Positions 33,659 to 42,592 of a DNA stretch of 53,597 nt are shown here, in pieces; the first letter of the stretch is position 1, and each line of letters begins with the position of its first letter. The notes under the pieces were generated by a model. That model was not told the DNA's origin. It saw only the letters and a list, made by a program, of their open reading frames with translations, and did no database searches. Where the stretch lies: the NCBI GenBank assembly GCA_964571135.1, contig CAZMZW010000011.1, positions 1 through 53,597 of the forward strand, given 5' to 3'. Source of the DNA: CAZMZW01 sp964571135. Lineage in GTDB: Bacteria; Chloroflexota; Anaerolineae; Anaerolineales; Anaerolineaceae. The position numbers and the translations under genes are program-made.

Positions 33659-36600
33659 TCTATTTTCCCCTCTACAATCCTTATCTCCTCCTCCGTCAAC
33701 CCATACAGCTCATACACCAACTGATCGATCTGCCGGTCGGTAACCTCGATCTCACGCTGCAGCGACTCTTTTTCCTGTGGTGTGCGCGTAGTTTTCTGGT
33801 GCAGCGCCAGCATACGTTCAACCAATGCGGCTACCTTATCATGGGTTGCTTTATCATTTTGATCGGATAAATTGATTGATCTAATAGGAAGTTGTGACAT
33901 ATATACTGGTTTATATTCAAAAAAACCTCCTTGGCGGCCAGCCGCAATTTGTGAAATGAAAAAATAACAAATCTTAGAATTTAATATTCCAAGTAGATAC
34001 CTGCTTTCTGAAATGATGATCACACTTGGTGCATTAATATAATAACCTTCAAAATCTAAATAAAATTTTGGAGTTATAGCTAGGTTTCCCCAGGTAATTT
34101 TTGGCTTTTCAAATTCTTTATGGTAGTCAATCTTGTCTTGAATTTCATACCACTGATAATTCCCTGTCTTCCGGCCCGCCCAACCAACACCTTTCCAATT
34201 CTTAGGTTTAGGCATTAACTTGGTTTTATATTTTTCTAAATATCGTTCAATAGAAGGATAGTCATTTATATTTATCCCATGACGAGTAAAAATTAAATAT
34301 TTATCGCTAATTGTTTTGGCATATCGTTTTATGTCTCTCCCTTCTAAAAATGGAACAATCAGTTCCATACTCTTTTTATTTTCATTAATTATTTTCTGAC
34401 GGGTTGCTGAATTAATTACAAATGCCTCATTCAATCCAGTTAATATTCCACGATACATTTTTCCATGGACATATTCAACCAAAGGTTTTCCATTTCTGCG
34501 AAGTTTTTCTAAAAGTCTGGTGCTTTTTTCATCGGAAATTGTCCATCCACTATCATCCAAACTTTCGCACTTAATTGAGATTGTATTTTCTTTTATTTGG
34601 GCAACAAGATTAGAAATGTCCAGCGATTTCATCTGAACCGCATTTATATAGGTTGAAGGTTTTCCACTACCACGAATGCGTATGATACAAGGGTATGTAG
34701 TAACATGTTCAAACACAGGCAGGTCACCAAAATCTACAATCTCTTCAAGTTGTTGGGTCTTAAGCCATTTTCTTAATGGCTCCCCATAATTTGCCCGCAT
34801 CCATTTATTAGCTACTATATAACTGAATACACCAGCGTGATTTAAGAGTGAAATACCCCGTTCAATGAAATAAGCATACATATCAGAAGCACCGTGATAG
34901 ACCTTGTAATGTTTTTGAAAATATTCTTTTTGTTCTCCTAATAATTCCTGGCGAATGTACGGCGGATTCCCGATGACCGCATCAAACCCGCCTTTAGCAA
35001 AAACCTGCGGAAAAGCCGTTTTCCAGTCAAAGGCGTTGACCCGCTGGCGTTCCTCCTCGTCCATGAAGTCCATGCTCATCTGGCGGGCGGCATAGTAATC
35101 CGGCCCGATCAGCGAGTTGCCGCACTGGATATTCCTGCCCAGGTCGGGCAAGGCGCGCTCCTTCAGCAGGCTCAACTGCTTGCCCATGCTCTCCTGGCTT
35201 TCCCCTTCCAACACTTTTAATAAAAGAGAGAGCTTGGTCACTTCGACCGCCTGGGTGTCAATGTCCACCCCATGCAGGTTGTTCAGCAGAATATGCTTCT
35301 TTTCGTGGGTGGTCAGCTTCCATTCCCCATTCTGCGATCGGTAGAGAGCTGGGCTGCTGCCCATGGCATGGTTTTCCGGCTCATGCTCGCTGTAATACTG
35401 GGTGTGCCAGTCGATCAGGAATTGGAATGCTCCCAGCAGGAAAGAACCGGAGCCGCAAGCCGGGTCGACAATCTTCAATTCCGCAGCTTCTTTGGGCGTT
35501 TTGCCTTCCAAGAGTTTGCCGACCGTGTTCCTGACAATGTAGTCCACGATATAGGTGGGCGTGTAATACACCCCGCCCGCCTTGCGCACTTCCGGCTTTT
35601 CCTCCACCTTGGCCTGGTGCCCGGCGGTCAGGCGGATCACCTTGCCGAGGAAGCGCTCATACACCTGCCCGAGGATCTCGGTCGGGATGAGCTTGAAGAC
35701 GTATGGGCTGGGGTAGTATAGGTCGTTGATGATCTCTTTCAACACCTTGTCGTCTAAAGTTAGCTTAAGGGTCAGGTCGTCCGGCTGGCTGGACTGCCCT
35801 TTTTCCGCCTCAAAATGGAAAAGACCCGAGTTATAGCGTTTATCGGCTTCTTTGAACAATGCGCATAATTGCTCATAGATGGGTGTTTGGTTGAGCAGCT
35901 CTTTAAGCTGGTTCTCTCTTTCGATACCGCGGTCCTCGCAGATGCGCAGAAAGACAATGCGGTCGATGGTCATCTGCACGGCGTAATTCAATGAGCGCAC
36001 GTTTTCCAGTTCCGGGTTGCGCAGCGCCAGGTTCTTCGCCAGCAGCTCACGCCATTTTTCCATTTCCTCGAGGAAGGCGTCATCCACCTCCTTGGTGCCG
36101 CGTTTGCCCTTGACCCCCTGGGCGTACTGGTCAAAAGCGCCTTTTTGGATGGTGTCCTTGGAAAAGATGCTGGCGATCTCGTCCCATTTTTCAATGTAGT
36201 CGCGATAGTTCAGGTACATCACCCGCCCGGCGGCGGCCTGGTCGGTGGGGTTGGGCTTGCTGCGGCAGTCGTAAACCGTCAATTCTTCAAAGTCGCTCAG
36301 GATGGCGAGCGGCAGCTTGGCTGACCAGGCGTAGCGTTTCACCTGATAGGCCGGGTGGATGGCGTGCTCGATGTTGACCGAGGGTTTCTTGGCTTCGACG
36401 AAGAACTTGGTCACCCCGCCTATGCGAAAGGCATAATCCGGGGCTTTGGCGGCGCCTTCCACCGCCACGGAGGTCTCATGGATGACTTCCTTGTAGGTTT
36501 CACCGAATCCCTGCGCGTTGAGCATGTCCCAGCCCAGCGCGGCAAAGAATGGGTTGAGGAATTCCTGGCGCAATTGGGCTTCGTTGTATCTGCCGGAGCG

Positions 36601-36663
36601 GAGTGCGTCCCGGTTCTGCTCGAAATGGTCGACCAGCTGACGGATGGCTTTGGGTGCGGTCAT
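33655..36663 (-). CDS. Type IIG-like restriction-modification enzyme (N6-adenine methyltransferase with nuclease domain)
   Basis: A protein of about 1002 residues in the Eco57I/MmeI-like layout. Near the N-terminus PD (75-76) and VEAKK (E90, K92) form a PD-(D/E)xK nuclease. The methyltransferase has the SAM motif DPACGSGSFLLGAF near 400 and catalytic NPPY near 565, followed by a TaqI-like specificity region and the tail DQLVYELYGLTEEEIRIVEG. It cuts and methylates DNA with one chain. I take the ATG at 36663, preceded by AAGGGG, because the longer frame upstream adds residues unlike the family. The N-terminal two thirds are GC-richer than the specificity region, consistent with specificity-domain exchange. 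Confidence 0.9.
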   Translation of the reverse strand: MTAPKAIRQLVDHFEQNRDALRSGRYNEAQLRQEFLNPFFAALGWDMLNAQGFGETYKEVIHETSVAVEGAAKAPDYAFRIGGVTKFFVEAKKPSVNIEHAIHPAYQVKRYAWSAKLPLAILSDFEELTVYDCRSKPNPTDQAAAGRVMYLNYRDYIEKWDEIASIFSKDTIQKGAFDQYAQGVKGKRGTKEVDDAFLEEMEKWRELLAKNLALRNPELENVRSLNYAVQMTIDRIVFLRICEDRGIERENQLKELLNQTPIYEQLCALFKEADKRYNSGLFHFEAEKGQSSQPDDLTLKLTLDDKVLKEIINDLYYPSPYVFKLIPTEILGQVYERFLGKVIRLTAGHQAKVEEKPEVRKAGGVYYTPTYIVDYIVRNTVGKLLEGKTPKEAAELKIVDPACGSGSFLLGAFQFLIDWHTQYYSEHEPENHAMGSSPALYRSQNGEWKLTTHEKKHILLNNLHGVDIDTQAVEVTKLSLLLKVLEGESQESMGKQLSLLKERALPDLGRNIQCGNSLIGPDYYAARQMSMDFMDEEERQRVNAFDWKTAFPQVFAKGGFDAVIGNPPYIRQELLGEQKEYFQKHYKVYHGASDMYAYFIERGISLLNHAGVFSYIVANKWMRANYGEPLRKWLKTQQLEEIVDFGDLPVFEHVTTYPCIIRIRGSGKPSTYINAVQMKSLDISNLVAQIKENTISIKCESLDDSGWTISDEKSTRLLEKLRRNGKPLVEYVHGKMYRGILTGLNEAFVINSATRQKIINENKKSMELIVPFLEGRDIKRYAKTISDKYLIFTRHGININDYPSIERYLEKYKTKLMPKPKNWKGVGWAGRKTGNYQWYEIQDKIDYHKEFEKPKITWGNLAITPKFYLDFEGYYINAPSVIIISESRYLLGILNSKICYFFISQIAAGRQGGFFEYKPVYMSQLPIRSINLSDQNDKATHDKVAALVERMLALHQKTTRTPQEKESLQREIEVTDRQIDQLVYELYGLTEEEIRIVEGKIE

Positions 36664-36765
36664 AGGTGAACCCCTTAAGAAGAATTGATGGTGCATTATT
36701 ATTGTATATGAAAAATGGATATTGCTTGCTATAAAGGAAGATAGTGGTCTACTCCCCACCCAACC

Positions 36766-36841
36766 TCCTTACAGGATGCTGCGCGATCCCCTCATAGAGG
36801 GGAGGAAGGAGAAGCTTACGCCTCATTTTCCTCCCCTTATT
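36766..36841. repeat. Repeat cluster D
   Basis: Contains the words CCTCCTTACAGGATGCTGCG and CCCCTCATAGAGGGGAGGAA, both found in other arrays. It separates the restriction-modification gene from the broken DUF559 gene. Confidence 0.65.
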
Positions 36842-37287
36842 TCATAGGGGGAGGCTAGGTGGGGGTCCTAGTCTTGCGCAATAATCTCTGAGTATTTCCA
36901 ACACCCCTTCAAGGTCTTGATGAATGGCTTCATTGGTAAAACGCAAAATCTCGTACCCTTTGTTTTTCAAGAAATTATCACGCCTGGCATCATATTCTTT
37001 TTGTTCATCATGTGTATCCCCATCCACTTCAACCACTAATTTTAATTGCGGTGCATAGAAGTCGACAATATAAGAAGAGTCATACCCTCCGCAGATGCAC
37101 CATGATGGTGCTCTGCTACGAGTATCTACGCTCCCCACTCCTGTGGGGAGCTTCGAGTATGCTGCCTGCGGAATTTCACTCCATTAAGTTGTTCCCCCTT
37201 TATTTCTGCCCATAATTTCAATTCTGCAATGGTCATGTTTCCGCGTAATTCACGTGCCCTCGATATGATCTCTTTATGGGTTGGCAT
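36842..37287 (-). pseudogene. DUF559 endonuclease gene interrupted by a 74-bp repeat
   Basis: Read leftward from the ATG at 37287 the frame gives MPTHKEIISRARELRGNMT, then ELKLWAEIKGEQLNGVKFRR and QH, the DUF559 N-terminus. It then enters a hairpin repeat (37085-37158) and stops at a TAG. After the repeat, in another frame, the protein continues DSSYIVDFYAPQLKLVVEVD and GDTHDEQKEYDARRDNFLKN, with the nuclease motif EVDG. DUF559 proteins are small very-short-patch-repair-like endonucleases, often next to restriction systems. The repeat falls between the conserved FRRQH and YIVDFY segments, so both halves were once one gene. Confidence 0.85.
37085..37158. repeat. Single mobile hairpin element E inside the DUF559 gene
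   Basis: About 74 bp with two hairpins. One is GCAGA-t-GCACC/GGTGC-TCTGC (37091-37116), the other GCTCCCCAC/GTGGGGAGC with a TCCT loop (37130-37151). The linkers CTACGAGTATCTAC and CTTCGAGT match arrays G and I. The length is not a multiple of three, so the gene is frameshifted. Boundaries are set by the surrounding conserved coding sequence to within a few bases. Confidence 0.85.
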
Positions 37288-37330
37288 AATTTTGATAATT
37301 CTATACTATTCACAGTTATATCCGAACCAA

Positions 37331-37446
37331 CCCCACCTTACCTCCCCTTGAAAAGGGGAGGAATTAGAATGAGGATCCTCACCTCACACTTCGTACAAGG
37401 CAGGCTCATGCCCTCATCCAGCGAGGACGCTCCGCGATCCGCAGAT
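37331..37446. repeat. Repeat cluster F
   Basis: Contains CCCCTTGAAAAGGGG, then AGGATCCTCACCTCACACTT and GGCAGGCTCATGCCCTC, ending in GCTCCGCGATCCGCAG. The words are shared with arrays C, G and H. The remaining sequence to 37760 has no gene; a tRNA-like fragment there is discussed among rejected items. Confidence 0.65.
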
Positions 37447-37760
37447 TTAACATGCAGTTGAAATGCTACGGGAACCCCGACCCTACCCATGCAGTTCAGT
37501 ATAGCGGCAAACTCAAATTATCAAAAAAGTGGTTTCAGCAACGTTGATATGGTTATACAATGATCTAAAGTTGCCGACTTTCTGAATAAGAATCGGTTGC
37601 TTGGTAAATTCTAAATCAAGTATTCCGCGGGGATTCGAACCACAAATTTCTGAATCGAAAACCTTACCATTGCCTATGAGCACAGAAACAAGATAATGGA
37701 GGTTAGGTTTGACATTACGAAGTTATGTTAAAACCTATGGTTATAGAACGTAAAATCCAC

Positions 37761-38339
37761 TCATCTTGTTTTCGGCATCCCTATCCATCTTGGGGTTCTG
37801 TTCATGTAATCCTGGTATTCATCTCCATATATTTCAAGGCAACTCCGCTCTTCAGCAATTATCTGGGAATTCTGCAAGACCATGATTACCACCAAAAGCA
37901 ACAAGAAAATCCACGAGGCTGATGCCATACCCACTCCTACAAATATTATCCATAAAGCGACATACATAGGATTTCTTGAAAAACGATACAGTCCTTTATT
38001 AAAGACCTGACCCATTGGAGTAGTAGCGACATTAATGATAGCGGTTAGGAGAATCGCCAATCCCACCAAGTAGATAGAAAGACCAGCATAGAACCATGCT
38101 GTGCCTAACTTTAGCGGAAGAAAGACAGAGTATATGGTAAGTATGACCATAATTACCATAGAGATCATATAATCCCTTTTCTCACCTTTCTCATATGGCA
38201 CATCACCCATTTTCTTAAAAATATCACCAGTACCTACAGCTTTATCTATGACAATCATGATGAGAGGGTGCAGAGGAACGATAAGCATGAGAATCCAAGC
38301 ATTCCACAAACCTATTTTAAAAATTGGTAACCAAGACAT
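37761..38339 (-). CDS. Isoprenylcysteine carboxyl methyltransferase-family membrane protein
   Basis: A 192-residue membrane protein with about five helices and the ICMT/PEMT signature GLYRFSRNPMYVALW near residues 127-141, followed by EERSCLEIYGDEYQDYMNRTPRW. This C-terminal pattern (NPMY...E...YGxxYxxY) binds SAM and is shared by methyltransferases of lipids and prenylated or small thiol substrates. Bacterial members have varied or unknown substrates. Single gene between repeat clusters. Confidence 0.88.
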   Translation of the reverse strand: MSWLPIFKIGLWNAWILMLIVPLHPLIMIVIDKAVGTGDIFKKMGDVPYEKGEKRDYMISMVIMVILTIYSVFLPLKLGTAWFYAGLSIYLVGLAILLTAIINVATTPMGQVFNKGLYRFSRNPMYVALWIIFVGVGMASASWIFLLLLVVIMVLQNSQIIAEERSCLEIYGDEYQDYMNRTPRWIGMPKTR

Positions 38340-38699
38340 AGTGCATCTCCTTTCGTAAGGTACACAAAAAGGCTAAGGATTGATACGGTGCTTGATGCCA
38401 TACAATTCAGCGATGAGTTAAACACAGTATAACCATTGTATACATGTCCGGGATCCAAGGAAAGTGATCCATTGGGGCGCTGTACATGGCGTCGGGTTGA
38501 TGGTTTTTGCTGTGCTGATAAATGAGCGGTAAAACAACAGAAAAAGGAGATAAAGGCACCCCTGGTGAATCCAACCCACATTTTCGGATTAATATTCAGA
38601 TGCTCTTCCCATCTATTTATTTTCACAGTTTCACTGTGGTTAAACTCAAAAAAAGTAACCGATTAAACCTGGGTTTAAGCCCCGTTATCACCATAATCC

Positions 38700-39112
38700 C
38701 TGAACGTGAAGGGGAAGAGGGAATTGCCACGCAAGAAAAGGTGCTCTGCGAGCCTCATAAAGAAAGATGAGATCCTCGCCCTATGCTTAATTCAGAGCGA
38801 CTGCTGTGAAACAACGACGGCGAGACGCCGTCGTGAGCGTTTAGAGAATTGATACCCAAGAGAATTGTCACGCAGGAATGCGTGACCTACGAGATACACT
38901 GCGCGATCCCCTCATGGAAGGGAGGAATGAGAAGGGAGATCCTCGCGGGTCACTTCGTGACCCTCAGGATGACAGGAAAGGCAATGTACCTTTCGCAGGT
39001 GCGTCGTGATGCAAAGGGCTACTCCCCTACGCTCCGTGGTTAGAGACCACGGTGCTATGGGGATCTTCGCCCTATTCTCCTGAATAGGGCTACGAGAGAA
39101 TGCTGACAACCA
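38700..39112. repeat. Modular hairpin-repeat array G
   Basis: At least six hairpins: ACGACGGCG/CGCCGTCGT (38814-38834), GTCACGC/GCGTGAC (38867-38886), GGGTCAC/GTGACCC (38947-38963), CCGTGGT/ACCACGG (39034-39052) and GCCCTATTC/GAATAGGGC with TCCT loop (39069-39090). Linkers include CTACGAGATAC, GGGGATCTTC and CTACGAGAGAATGCT. The gap from 38340 to 38700 before it shows no gene. Confidence 0.85.
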
Positions 39113-39272
39113 TTGACTCTTAACCAGCAGGTTTTCCACTCTGCGGGACTTCCCTCGATCGCAGATATTCGATATACCATGGATTTTTACTCAGACTGGA
39201 TATGATTTGATAGTTTTGGAAAGATTTAAAGATTTAGGATTGTTGGATAATCATCATGGAGGAAAACACAAA

Positions 39273-40850
39273 ATGAGGAAGTATTTGTTATTAACTTCGC
39301 TCTTCCTGGGAATCGCTTTTGATATTCTTTTCTGGAAGAAAGTGCCGGGAATTTCTTTCGCCATCTTTGTAACATTATGTTTAGTTTCTGGCTACCTGCT
39401 ATTGCGGTCACAAAACTTTATCCCAGCACAGACGAGCCTTTTATTGCTTGTGCCAATCATTTTCTTTTCTGTGATGACTTTCATCCGAATGGATCCGCTC
39501 ACCTTATTTCTGAATTACATAATCACCCTTTTTTCCATGGCTATTTTAGTTTTGACATATCGCGGAGGTCTATGGACTTCATACAGTCTTAGCGATTATG
39601 CAGTAAATATGGCCCATTTGATTGGCAGCATGCTTACCCTGCCATGGATCCAGATCACAAACACAGGCGCTCAACAAAAAACAAGTATTGGAAAAAGACA
39701 TCAAAATAATTTGTGGCCCATCCTGCGCGGTTTAATGCTGGCGATACCCATATTATTTGTTTTTGGAGCTCTTTTTTCATCGTCTGATTTGATATTTGCA
39801 CAAAGACTTAATGATCTATTAACCAACCTGAACCTTCAAAACCTCGGTGAATACATCTTTAGAGGATCAACTATACTCATCATCACCTATTTTCTGGTTG
39901 GAATATTCAGCCATGCTGCAAACCGGAGCCAAAATGAAAAGCTGATAGGAATGGATAAACCCATTGTGGCGCCTTTTTTGGGCTTTACAGAAGCATCCAT
40001 CATATTAGGAAGTGTATTGCTTCTTTTTAGTGCTTTTGTCATCATCCAGTTCCAGTACTTCTTCTTTGGACAAGCTACCATCACCCTCGCAGGATTCACC
40101 TATTCCGAATACGCGCGGCGTGGATTCGGTGAACTAGTGGCTGTTGCCGTTTTCAGCCTGGTGCTTTTACAAAGCCTGAGTGCAATCACGAAACGCGAGA
40201 CAAATGGACAGAATAAGAGTTTCTCCGGATTGGCTATTGGACTTGTTGCATTAGTCGTAATTATTTTAGTGTCTTCATTTCAGCGGCTCTTCCTTTACGA
40301 GGCCGCATACGGTTTTTCACGATTGCGCACCTATTCACATGTTTTTATGATCTGGCTGGGCATTCTCCTGGTGGCTGTGGTTATCATTGAAGTTTTTAGG
40401 CGCCGGCGCGCCTTTGCGATGGTTGCGTTATTCGCCCTAATGGGATTCACTGCGTCTCTCAACATCCTAAACGTGGATGCGTTTATTGTGCATCAGAATA
40501 TCAATCGGTCAATACAGGGTAAAGAATTGGACATCGCTTACCTGGCGGCACTCACCAATGATGCAGTACCAACATTGGTAAAGGACTATTCTTCATCAAA
40601 TCTCCCCCCAAAAATAAAAGATGGGATTGGCGCCGCCCTGGTCTGTCTTAAGGTGTTTAAAGAAGCCGATGTTTCTAAAACACAATTCTGGCAATCGTTC
40701 CATTTATCGGACTGGAATGCATCGCGTGGATTTAGCAAAGTCCGGGAGAGTTTAAAAAGCTATCAGGCTAAAGGCGAACCCCGGCCAATGATTATTATTG
40801 GTCCAAATGGAGCAGAATATCCATGTCAGGAGAGCTATTTATCTGAATAA
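39273..40850 (+). CDS. DUF4173-type multi-pass membrane protein
   Basis: A protein of about 525 residues with roughly a dozen hydrophobic helices in the first 430 residues and a soluble C-terminus. LFSSSDLIFAQRLNDLL and FTYSEYARRGFGELVAVAVF with YEAAYGFSRLRTYSHVFMIW fit the DUF4173/DUF4153 family. Function of the family is unknown. I start at the ATG at 39273, 10 bases after GGAGG, since the TTG at 39207 would add residues with no family match. The soluble end (from about residue 430) reads like a helical repeat domain facing one side of the membrane. Confidence 0.85.
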   Translation: MRKYLLLTSLFLGIAFDILFWKKVPGISFAIFVTLCLVSGYLLLRSQNFIPAQTSLLLLVPIIFFSVMTFIRMDPLTLFLNYIITLFSMAILVLTYRGGLWTSYSLSDYAVNMAHLIGSMLTLPWIQITNTGAQQKTSIGKRHQNNLWPILRGLMLAIPILFVFGALFSSSDLIFAQRLNDLLTNLNLQNLGEYIFRGSTILIITYFLVGIFSHAANRSQNEKLIGMDKPIVAPFLGFTEASIILGSVLLLFSAFVIIQFQYFFFGQATITLAGFTYSEYARRGFGELVAVAVFSLVLLQSLSAITKRETNGQNKSFSGLAIGLVALVVIILVSSFQRLFLYEAAYGFSRLRTYSHVFMIWLGILLVAVVIIEVFRRRRAFAMVALFALMGFTASLNILNVDAFIVHQNINRSIQGKELDIAYLAALTNDAVPTLVKDYSSSNLPPKIKDGIGAALVCLKVFKEADVSKTQFWQSFHLSDWNASRGFSKVRESLKSYQAKGEPRPMIIIGPNGAEYPCQESYLSE

Positions 40851-41081
40851 TAACGATGAACTTGCAAATTGGGACTGCATACCCACAGCAGGGAGTTCAT
40901 GAAGAACAAGGGTTTTTTATCGGGGGACCGAATGACCCAGATATTCCATTTTAACAATTCCCATTAATAAAATATTCGAAATAGTAATTTGGCTTTCAAA
41001 ATAAATCAGAGGATTCAGGTTATTTTATGAACTGATTGATTAGTTAATAAAATTTTATTTCAAGTAGTATAAAATTCGAAT

Positions 41082-41762
41082 ATGAAACGTATCTATGTTC
41101 CCACATCATCGCCTGATGATTGGCGCCAATTACTGGCTGAACCGAAAAAACAATGGCGCTCAGGTTTTTCTGCCAAAGAACTTGCAGAATGTTGGGAACG
41201 GGCAAATGGCTTTCCTCCAGAGTATCAAGAATTATTCGCTACGGTGAACGATCCGGTATTACAAAAACTGGAATTGTTGTTAGCGATCCCGGAATATCAA
41301 GTTGACTTACCCGGCGGCAGGCGGCCTTCTCAAAATGACCTTTTTGTTTTAGCTCGGGCGCGAGATGAACAACTGGTAACAATCATGATTGAAGGAAAAG
41401 TATCAGAGCCATTCGGTGATACCTTGGAAGTCTGGCTTGATGATGCCTCAAAAGGCAAACGAGCGCGCCTTGAATTCTTGTGCGAGATATTGGGTTTATC
41501 CAGTAAGCCTCCCCTTCATATCAGGTATCAACTTCTTCACAGGGCAGCTTCTGCCATTATTGAAGCAAAACGATTTAATGCCAAAATTGCGATGATGATC
41601 GTACATTCCTTCAGTCCTGAGAATCAATGGTTTGAAGAATACCAGGATTTTTTAGGCTTATTTGAAATATCGGGTGAAGTTAATAAGTTAGTTAAATTAA
41701 ACAACCACCTAACCTTTAGCGTTTATGCAGGTTGGGTGGTTGGTAAGCTGAAAACAGGTTAA
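41082..41762 (+). CDS. Conserved hypothetical protein (DUF6946-like)
   Basis: A 226-residue soluble protein. The central region SQNDLFVLARARDEQLVTIM followed by IEGKVSEPFGDTL has the D...ExK spacing of a PD-(D/E)xK nuclease fold, which fits a DUF6946-like family of unknown role. The C-terminal part is helical with a conserved RYQLLHRAASAIIEAKRF. It ends 5 bases before a convergent PAS gene. AT-tract promoter-like sequence lies upstream but no clear ribosome binding site, so the start is less certain. Confidence 0.7.
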   Translation: MKRIYVPTSSPDDWRQLLAEPKKQWRSGFSAKELAECWERANGFPPEYQELFATVNDPVLQKLELLLAIPEYQVDLPGGRRPSQNDLFVLARARDEQLVTIMIEGKVSEPFGDTLEVWLDDASKGKRARLEFLCEILGLSSKPPLHIRYQLLHRAASAIIEAKRFNAKIAMMIVHSFSPENQWFEEYQDFLGLFEISGEVNKLVKLNNHLTFSVYAGWVVGKLKTG

Positions 41763-41766
41763 TCCA

Positions 41767-42147
41767 TTAATAAATATAATGGATGGCAAAACGATGACCC
41801 TCATAGATCAGCGGGGTTATGAGCACAGTGGTGCGGATTTCGCCGGCCTCTTTTTGTTTCCAGGAGATTTCAACTGACGATGCTTCCAGCTTGTCCACTG
41901 TTTTTTGGTAGGCATCCGCCAGCCGGTCACGGCTTTTTTCGGCAACGAACACCGGTAAAAAAGAGCCTTTAAATTTTTCCAATTCCCCGGGCGAAGTGTA
42001 ACCCAGGAGGGAAACAAATTTTTGGTTATAGACGATATGGTTATCATCCAGATAGATATAAACAGCCTGCCCGGATGATTCCAGGATCTTTGCCTGCTGA
42101 TCGCTGATCCCGCGGAGCAGCTCTTCGTGATTCTCTGAGGTAATCAT
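41767..42147 (-). CDS. Single PAS-domain protein
   Basis: A 126-residue PAS domain: AKILESSGQAVYIYLDDNHI, VYNQKFVSLLGYTSPGELEK, and the closing strands VEISWKQKEAGEIRTTVLIT. No output domain is attached, so it may act as a free sensor or partner of another signalling protein. A GGAGAATAA ribosome binding site precedes the ATG. Ligand not evident. Confidence 0.85.
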   Translation of the reverse strand: MITSENHEELLRGISDQQAKILESSGQAVYIYLDDNHIVYNQKFVSLLGYTSPGELEKFKGSFLPVFVAEKSRDRLADAYQKTVDKLEASSVEISWKQKEAGEIRTTVLITPLIYEGHRFAIHYIY

Positions 42148-42304
42148 TTTATTCTCCTTTCAATGGCTAAAAACCATCTAACTGTTCAATTGGATTGTAT
42201 GTCGCAGTTCATCTTGGGGATGTAAGACAATCGTTAATATTAAGGATGGGTAATAATAGTCTCCTCCCACCCTCACCCAACGATAAATCCTCAGGGCAAG
42301 CGCC

Positions 42305-42475
42305 CTTTTCAAGGGGAGGAGAAAAAAAGATCCCCTCGTAGAGGGGAGGAATGAGAAAGGAAATGCTCGCCTTATGCTTCGTTCAGGGCGACTGCGGCGA
42401 AACAATGACGGCGAGACGCCGTAGTGAGCGTTTAGTAAATGCTTGCCCCACTTTTCGTTCAGGGAGAGTGGTATG
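42305..42475. repeat. Repeat cluster H
   Basis: Contains GATCCCCTCGTAGAGGGGAG, ATGCTCGCCTTATGCTTCGT, TCAGGGCGACTGCGGCGAAA and GACGGCGAGACGCCGTAGTG, which are the same words in the same order as in array G and clusters J and K. The region up to 42592 holds no gene apart from the start of the next one. Confidence 0.8.
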
Positions 42476-42592
42476 CTGTGCGATACACAGAAGAGAATCC
42501 AAAGATTTTTCTTTTGCCATTTGCTATTCTTAAAAAAAATCGTACAATATTATTTAGTACTTATTTTTATTCTTACAGGCTGGAGTGGGAAC

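Noticed and set aside
37621..37690. Possible minus-strand tRNA: GGTTCGAATCCCC resembles a T-arm and CAATGGTAAGG a D-loop
   Set aside because: The anticodon loop lacks the conserved U33 in any good fold, the T-stem has a mismatch, and no 5' acceptor arm complementary to CGGAATA is present. At best it is a tRNA-derived scrap, not a gene.
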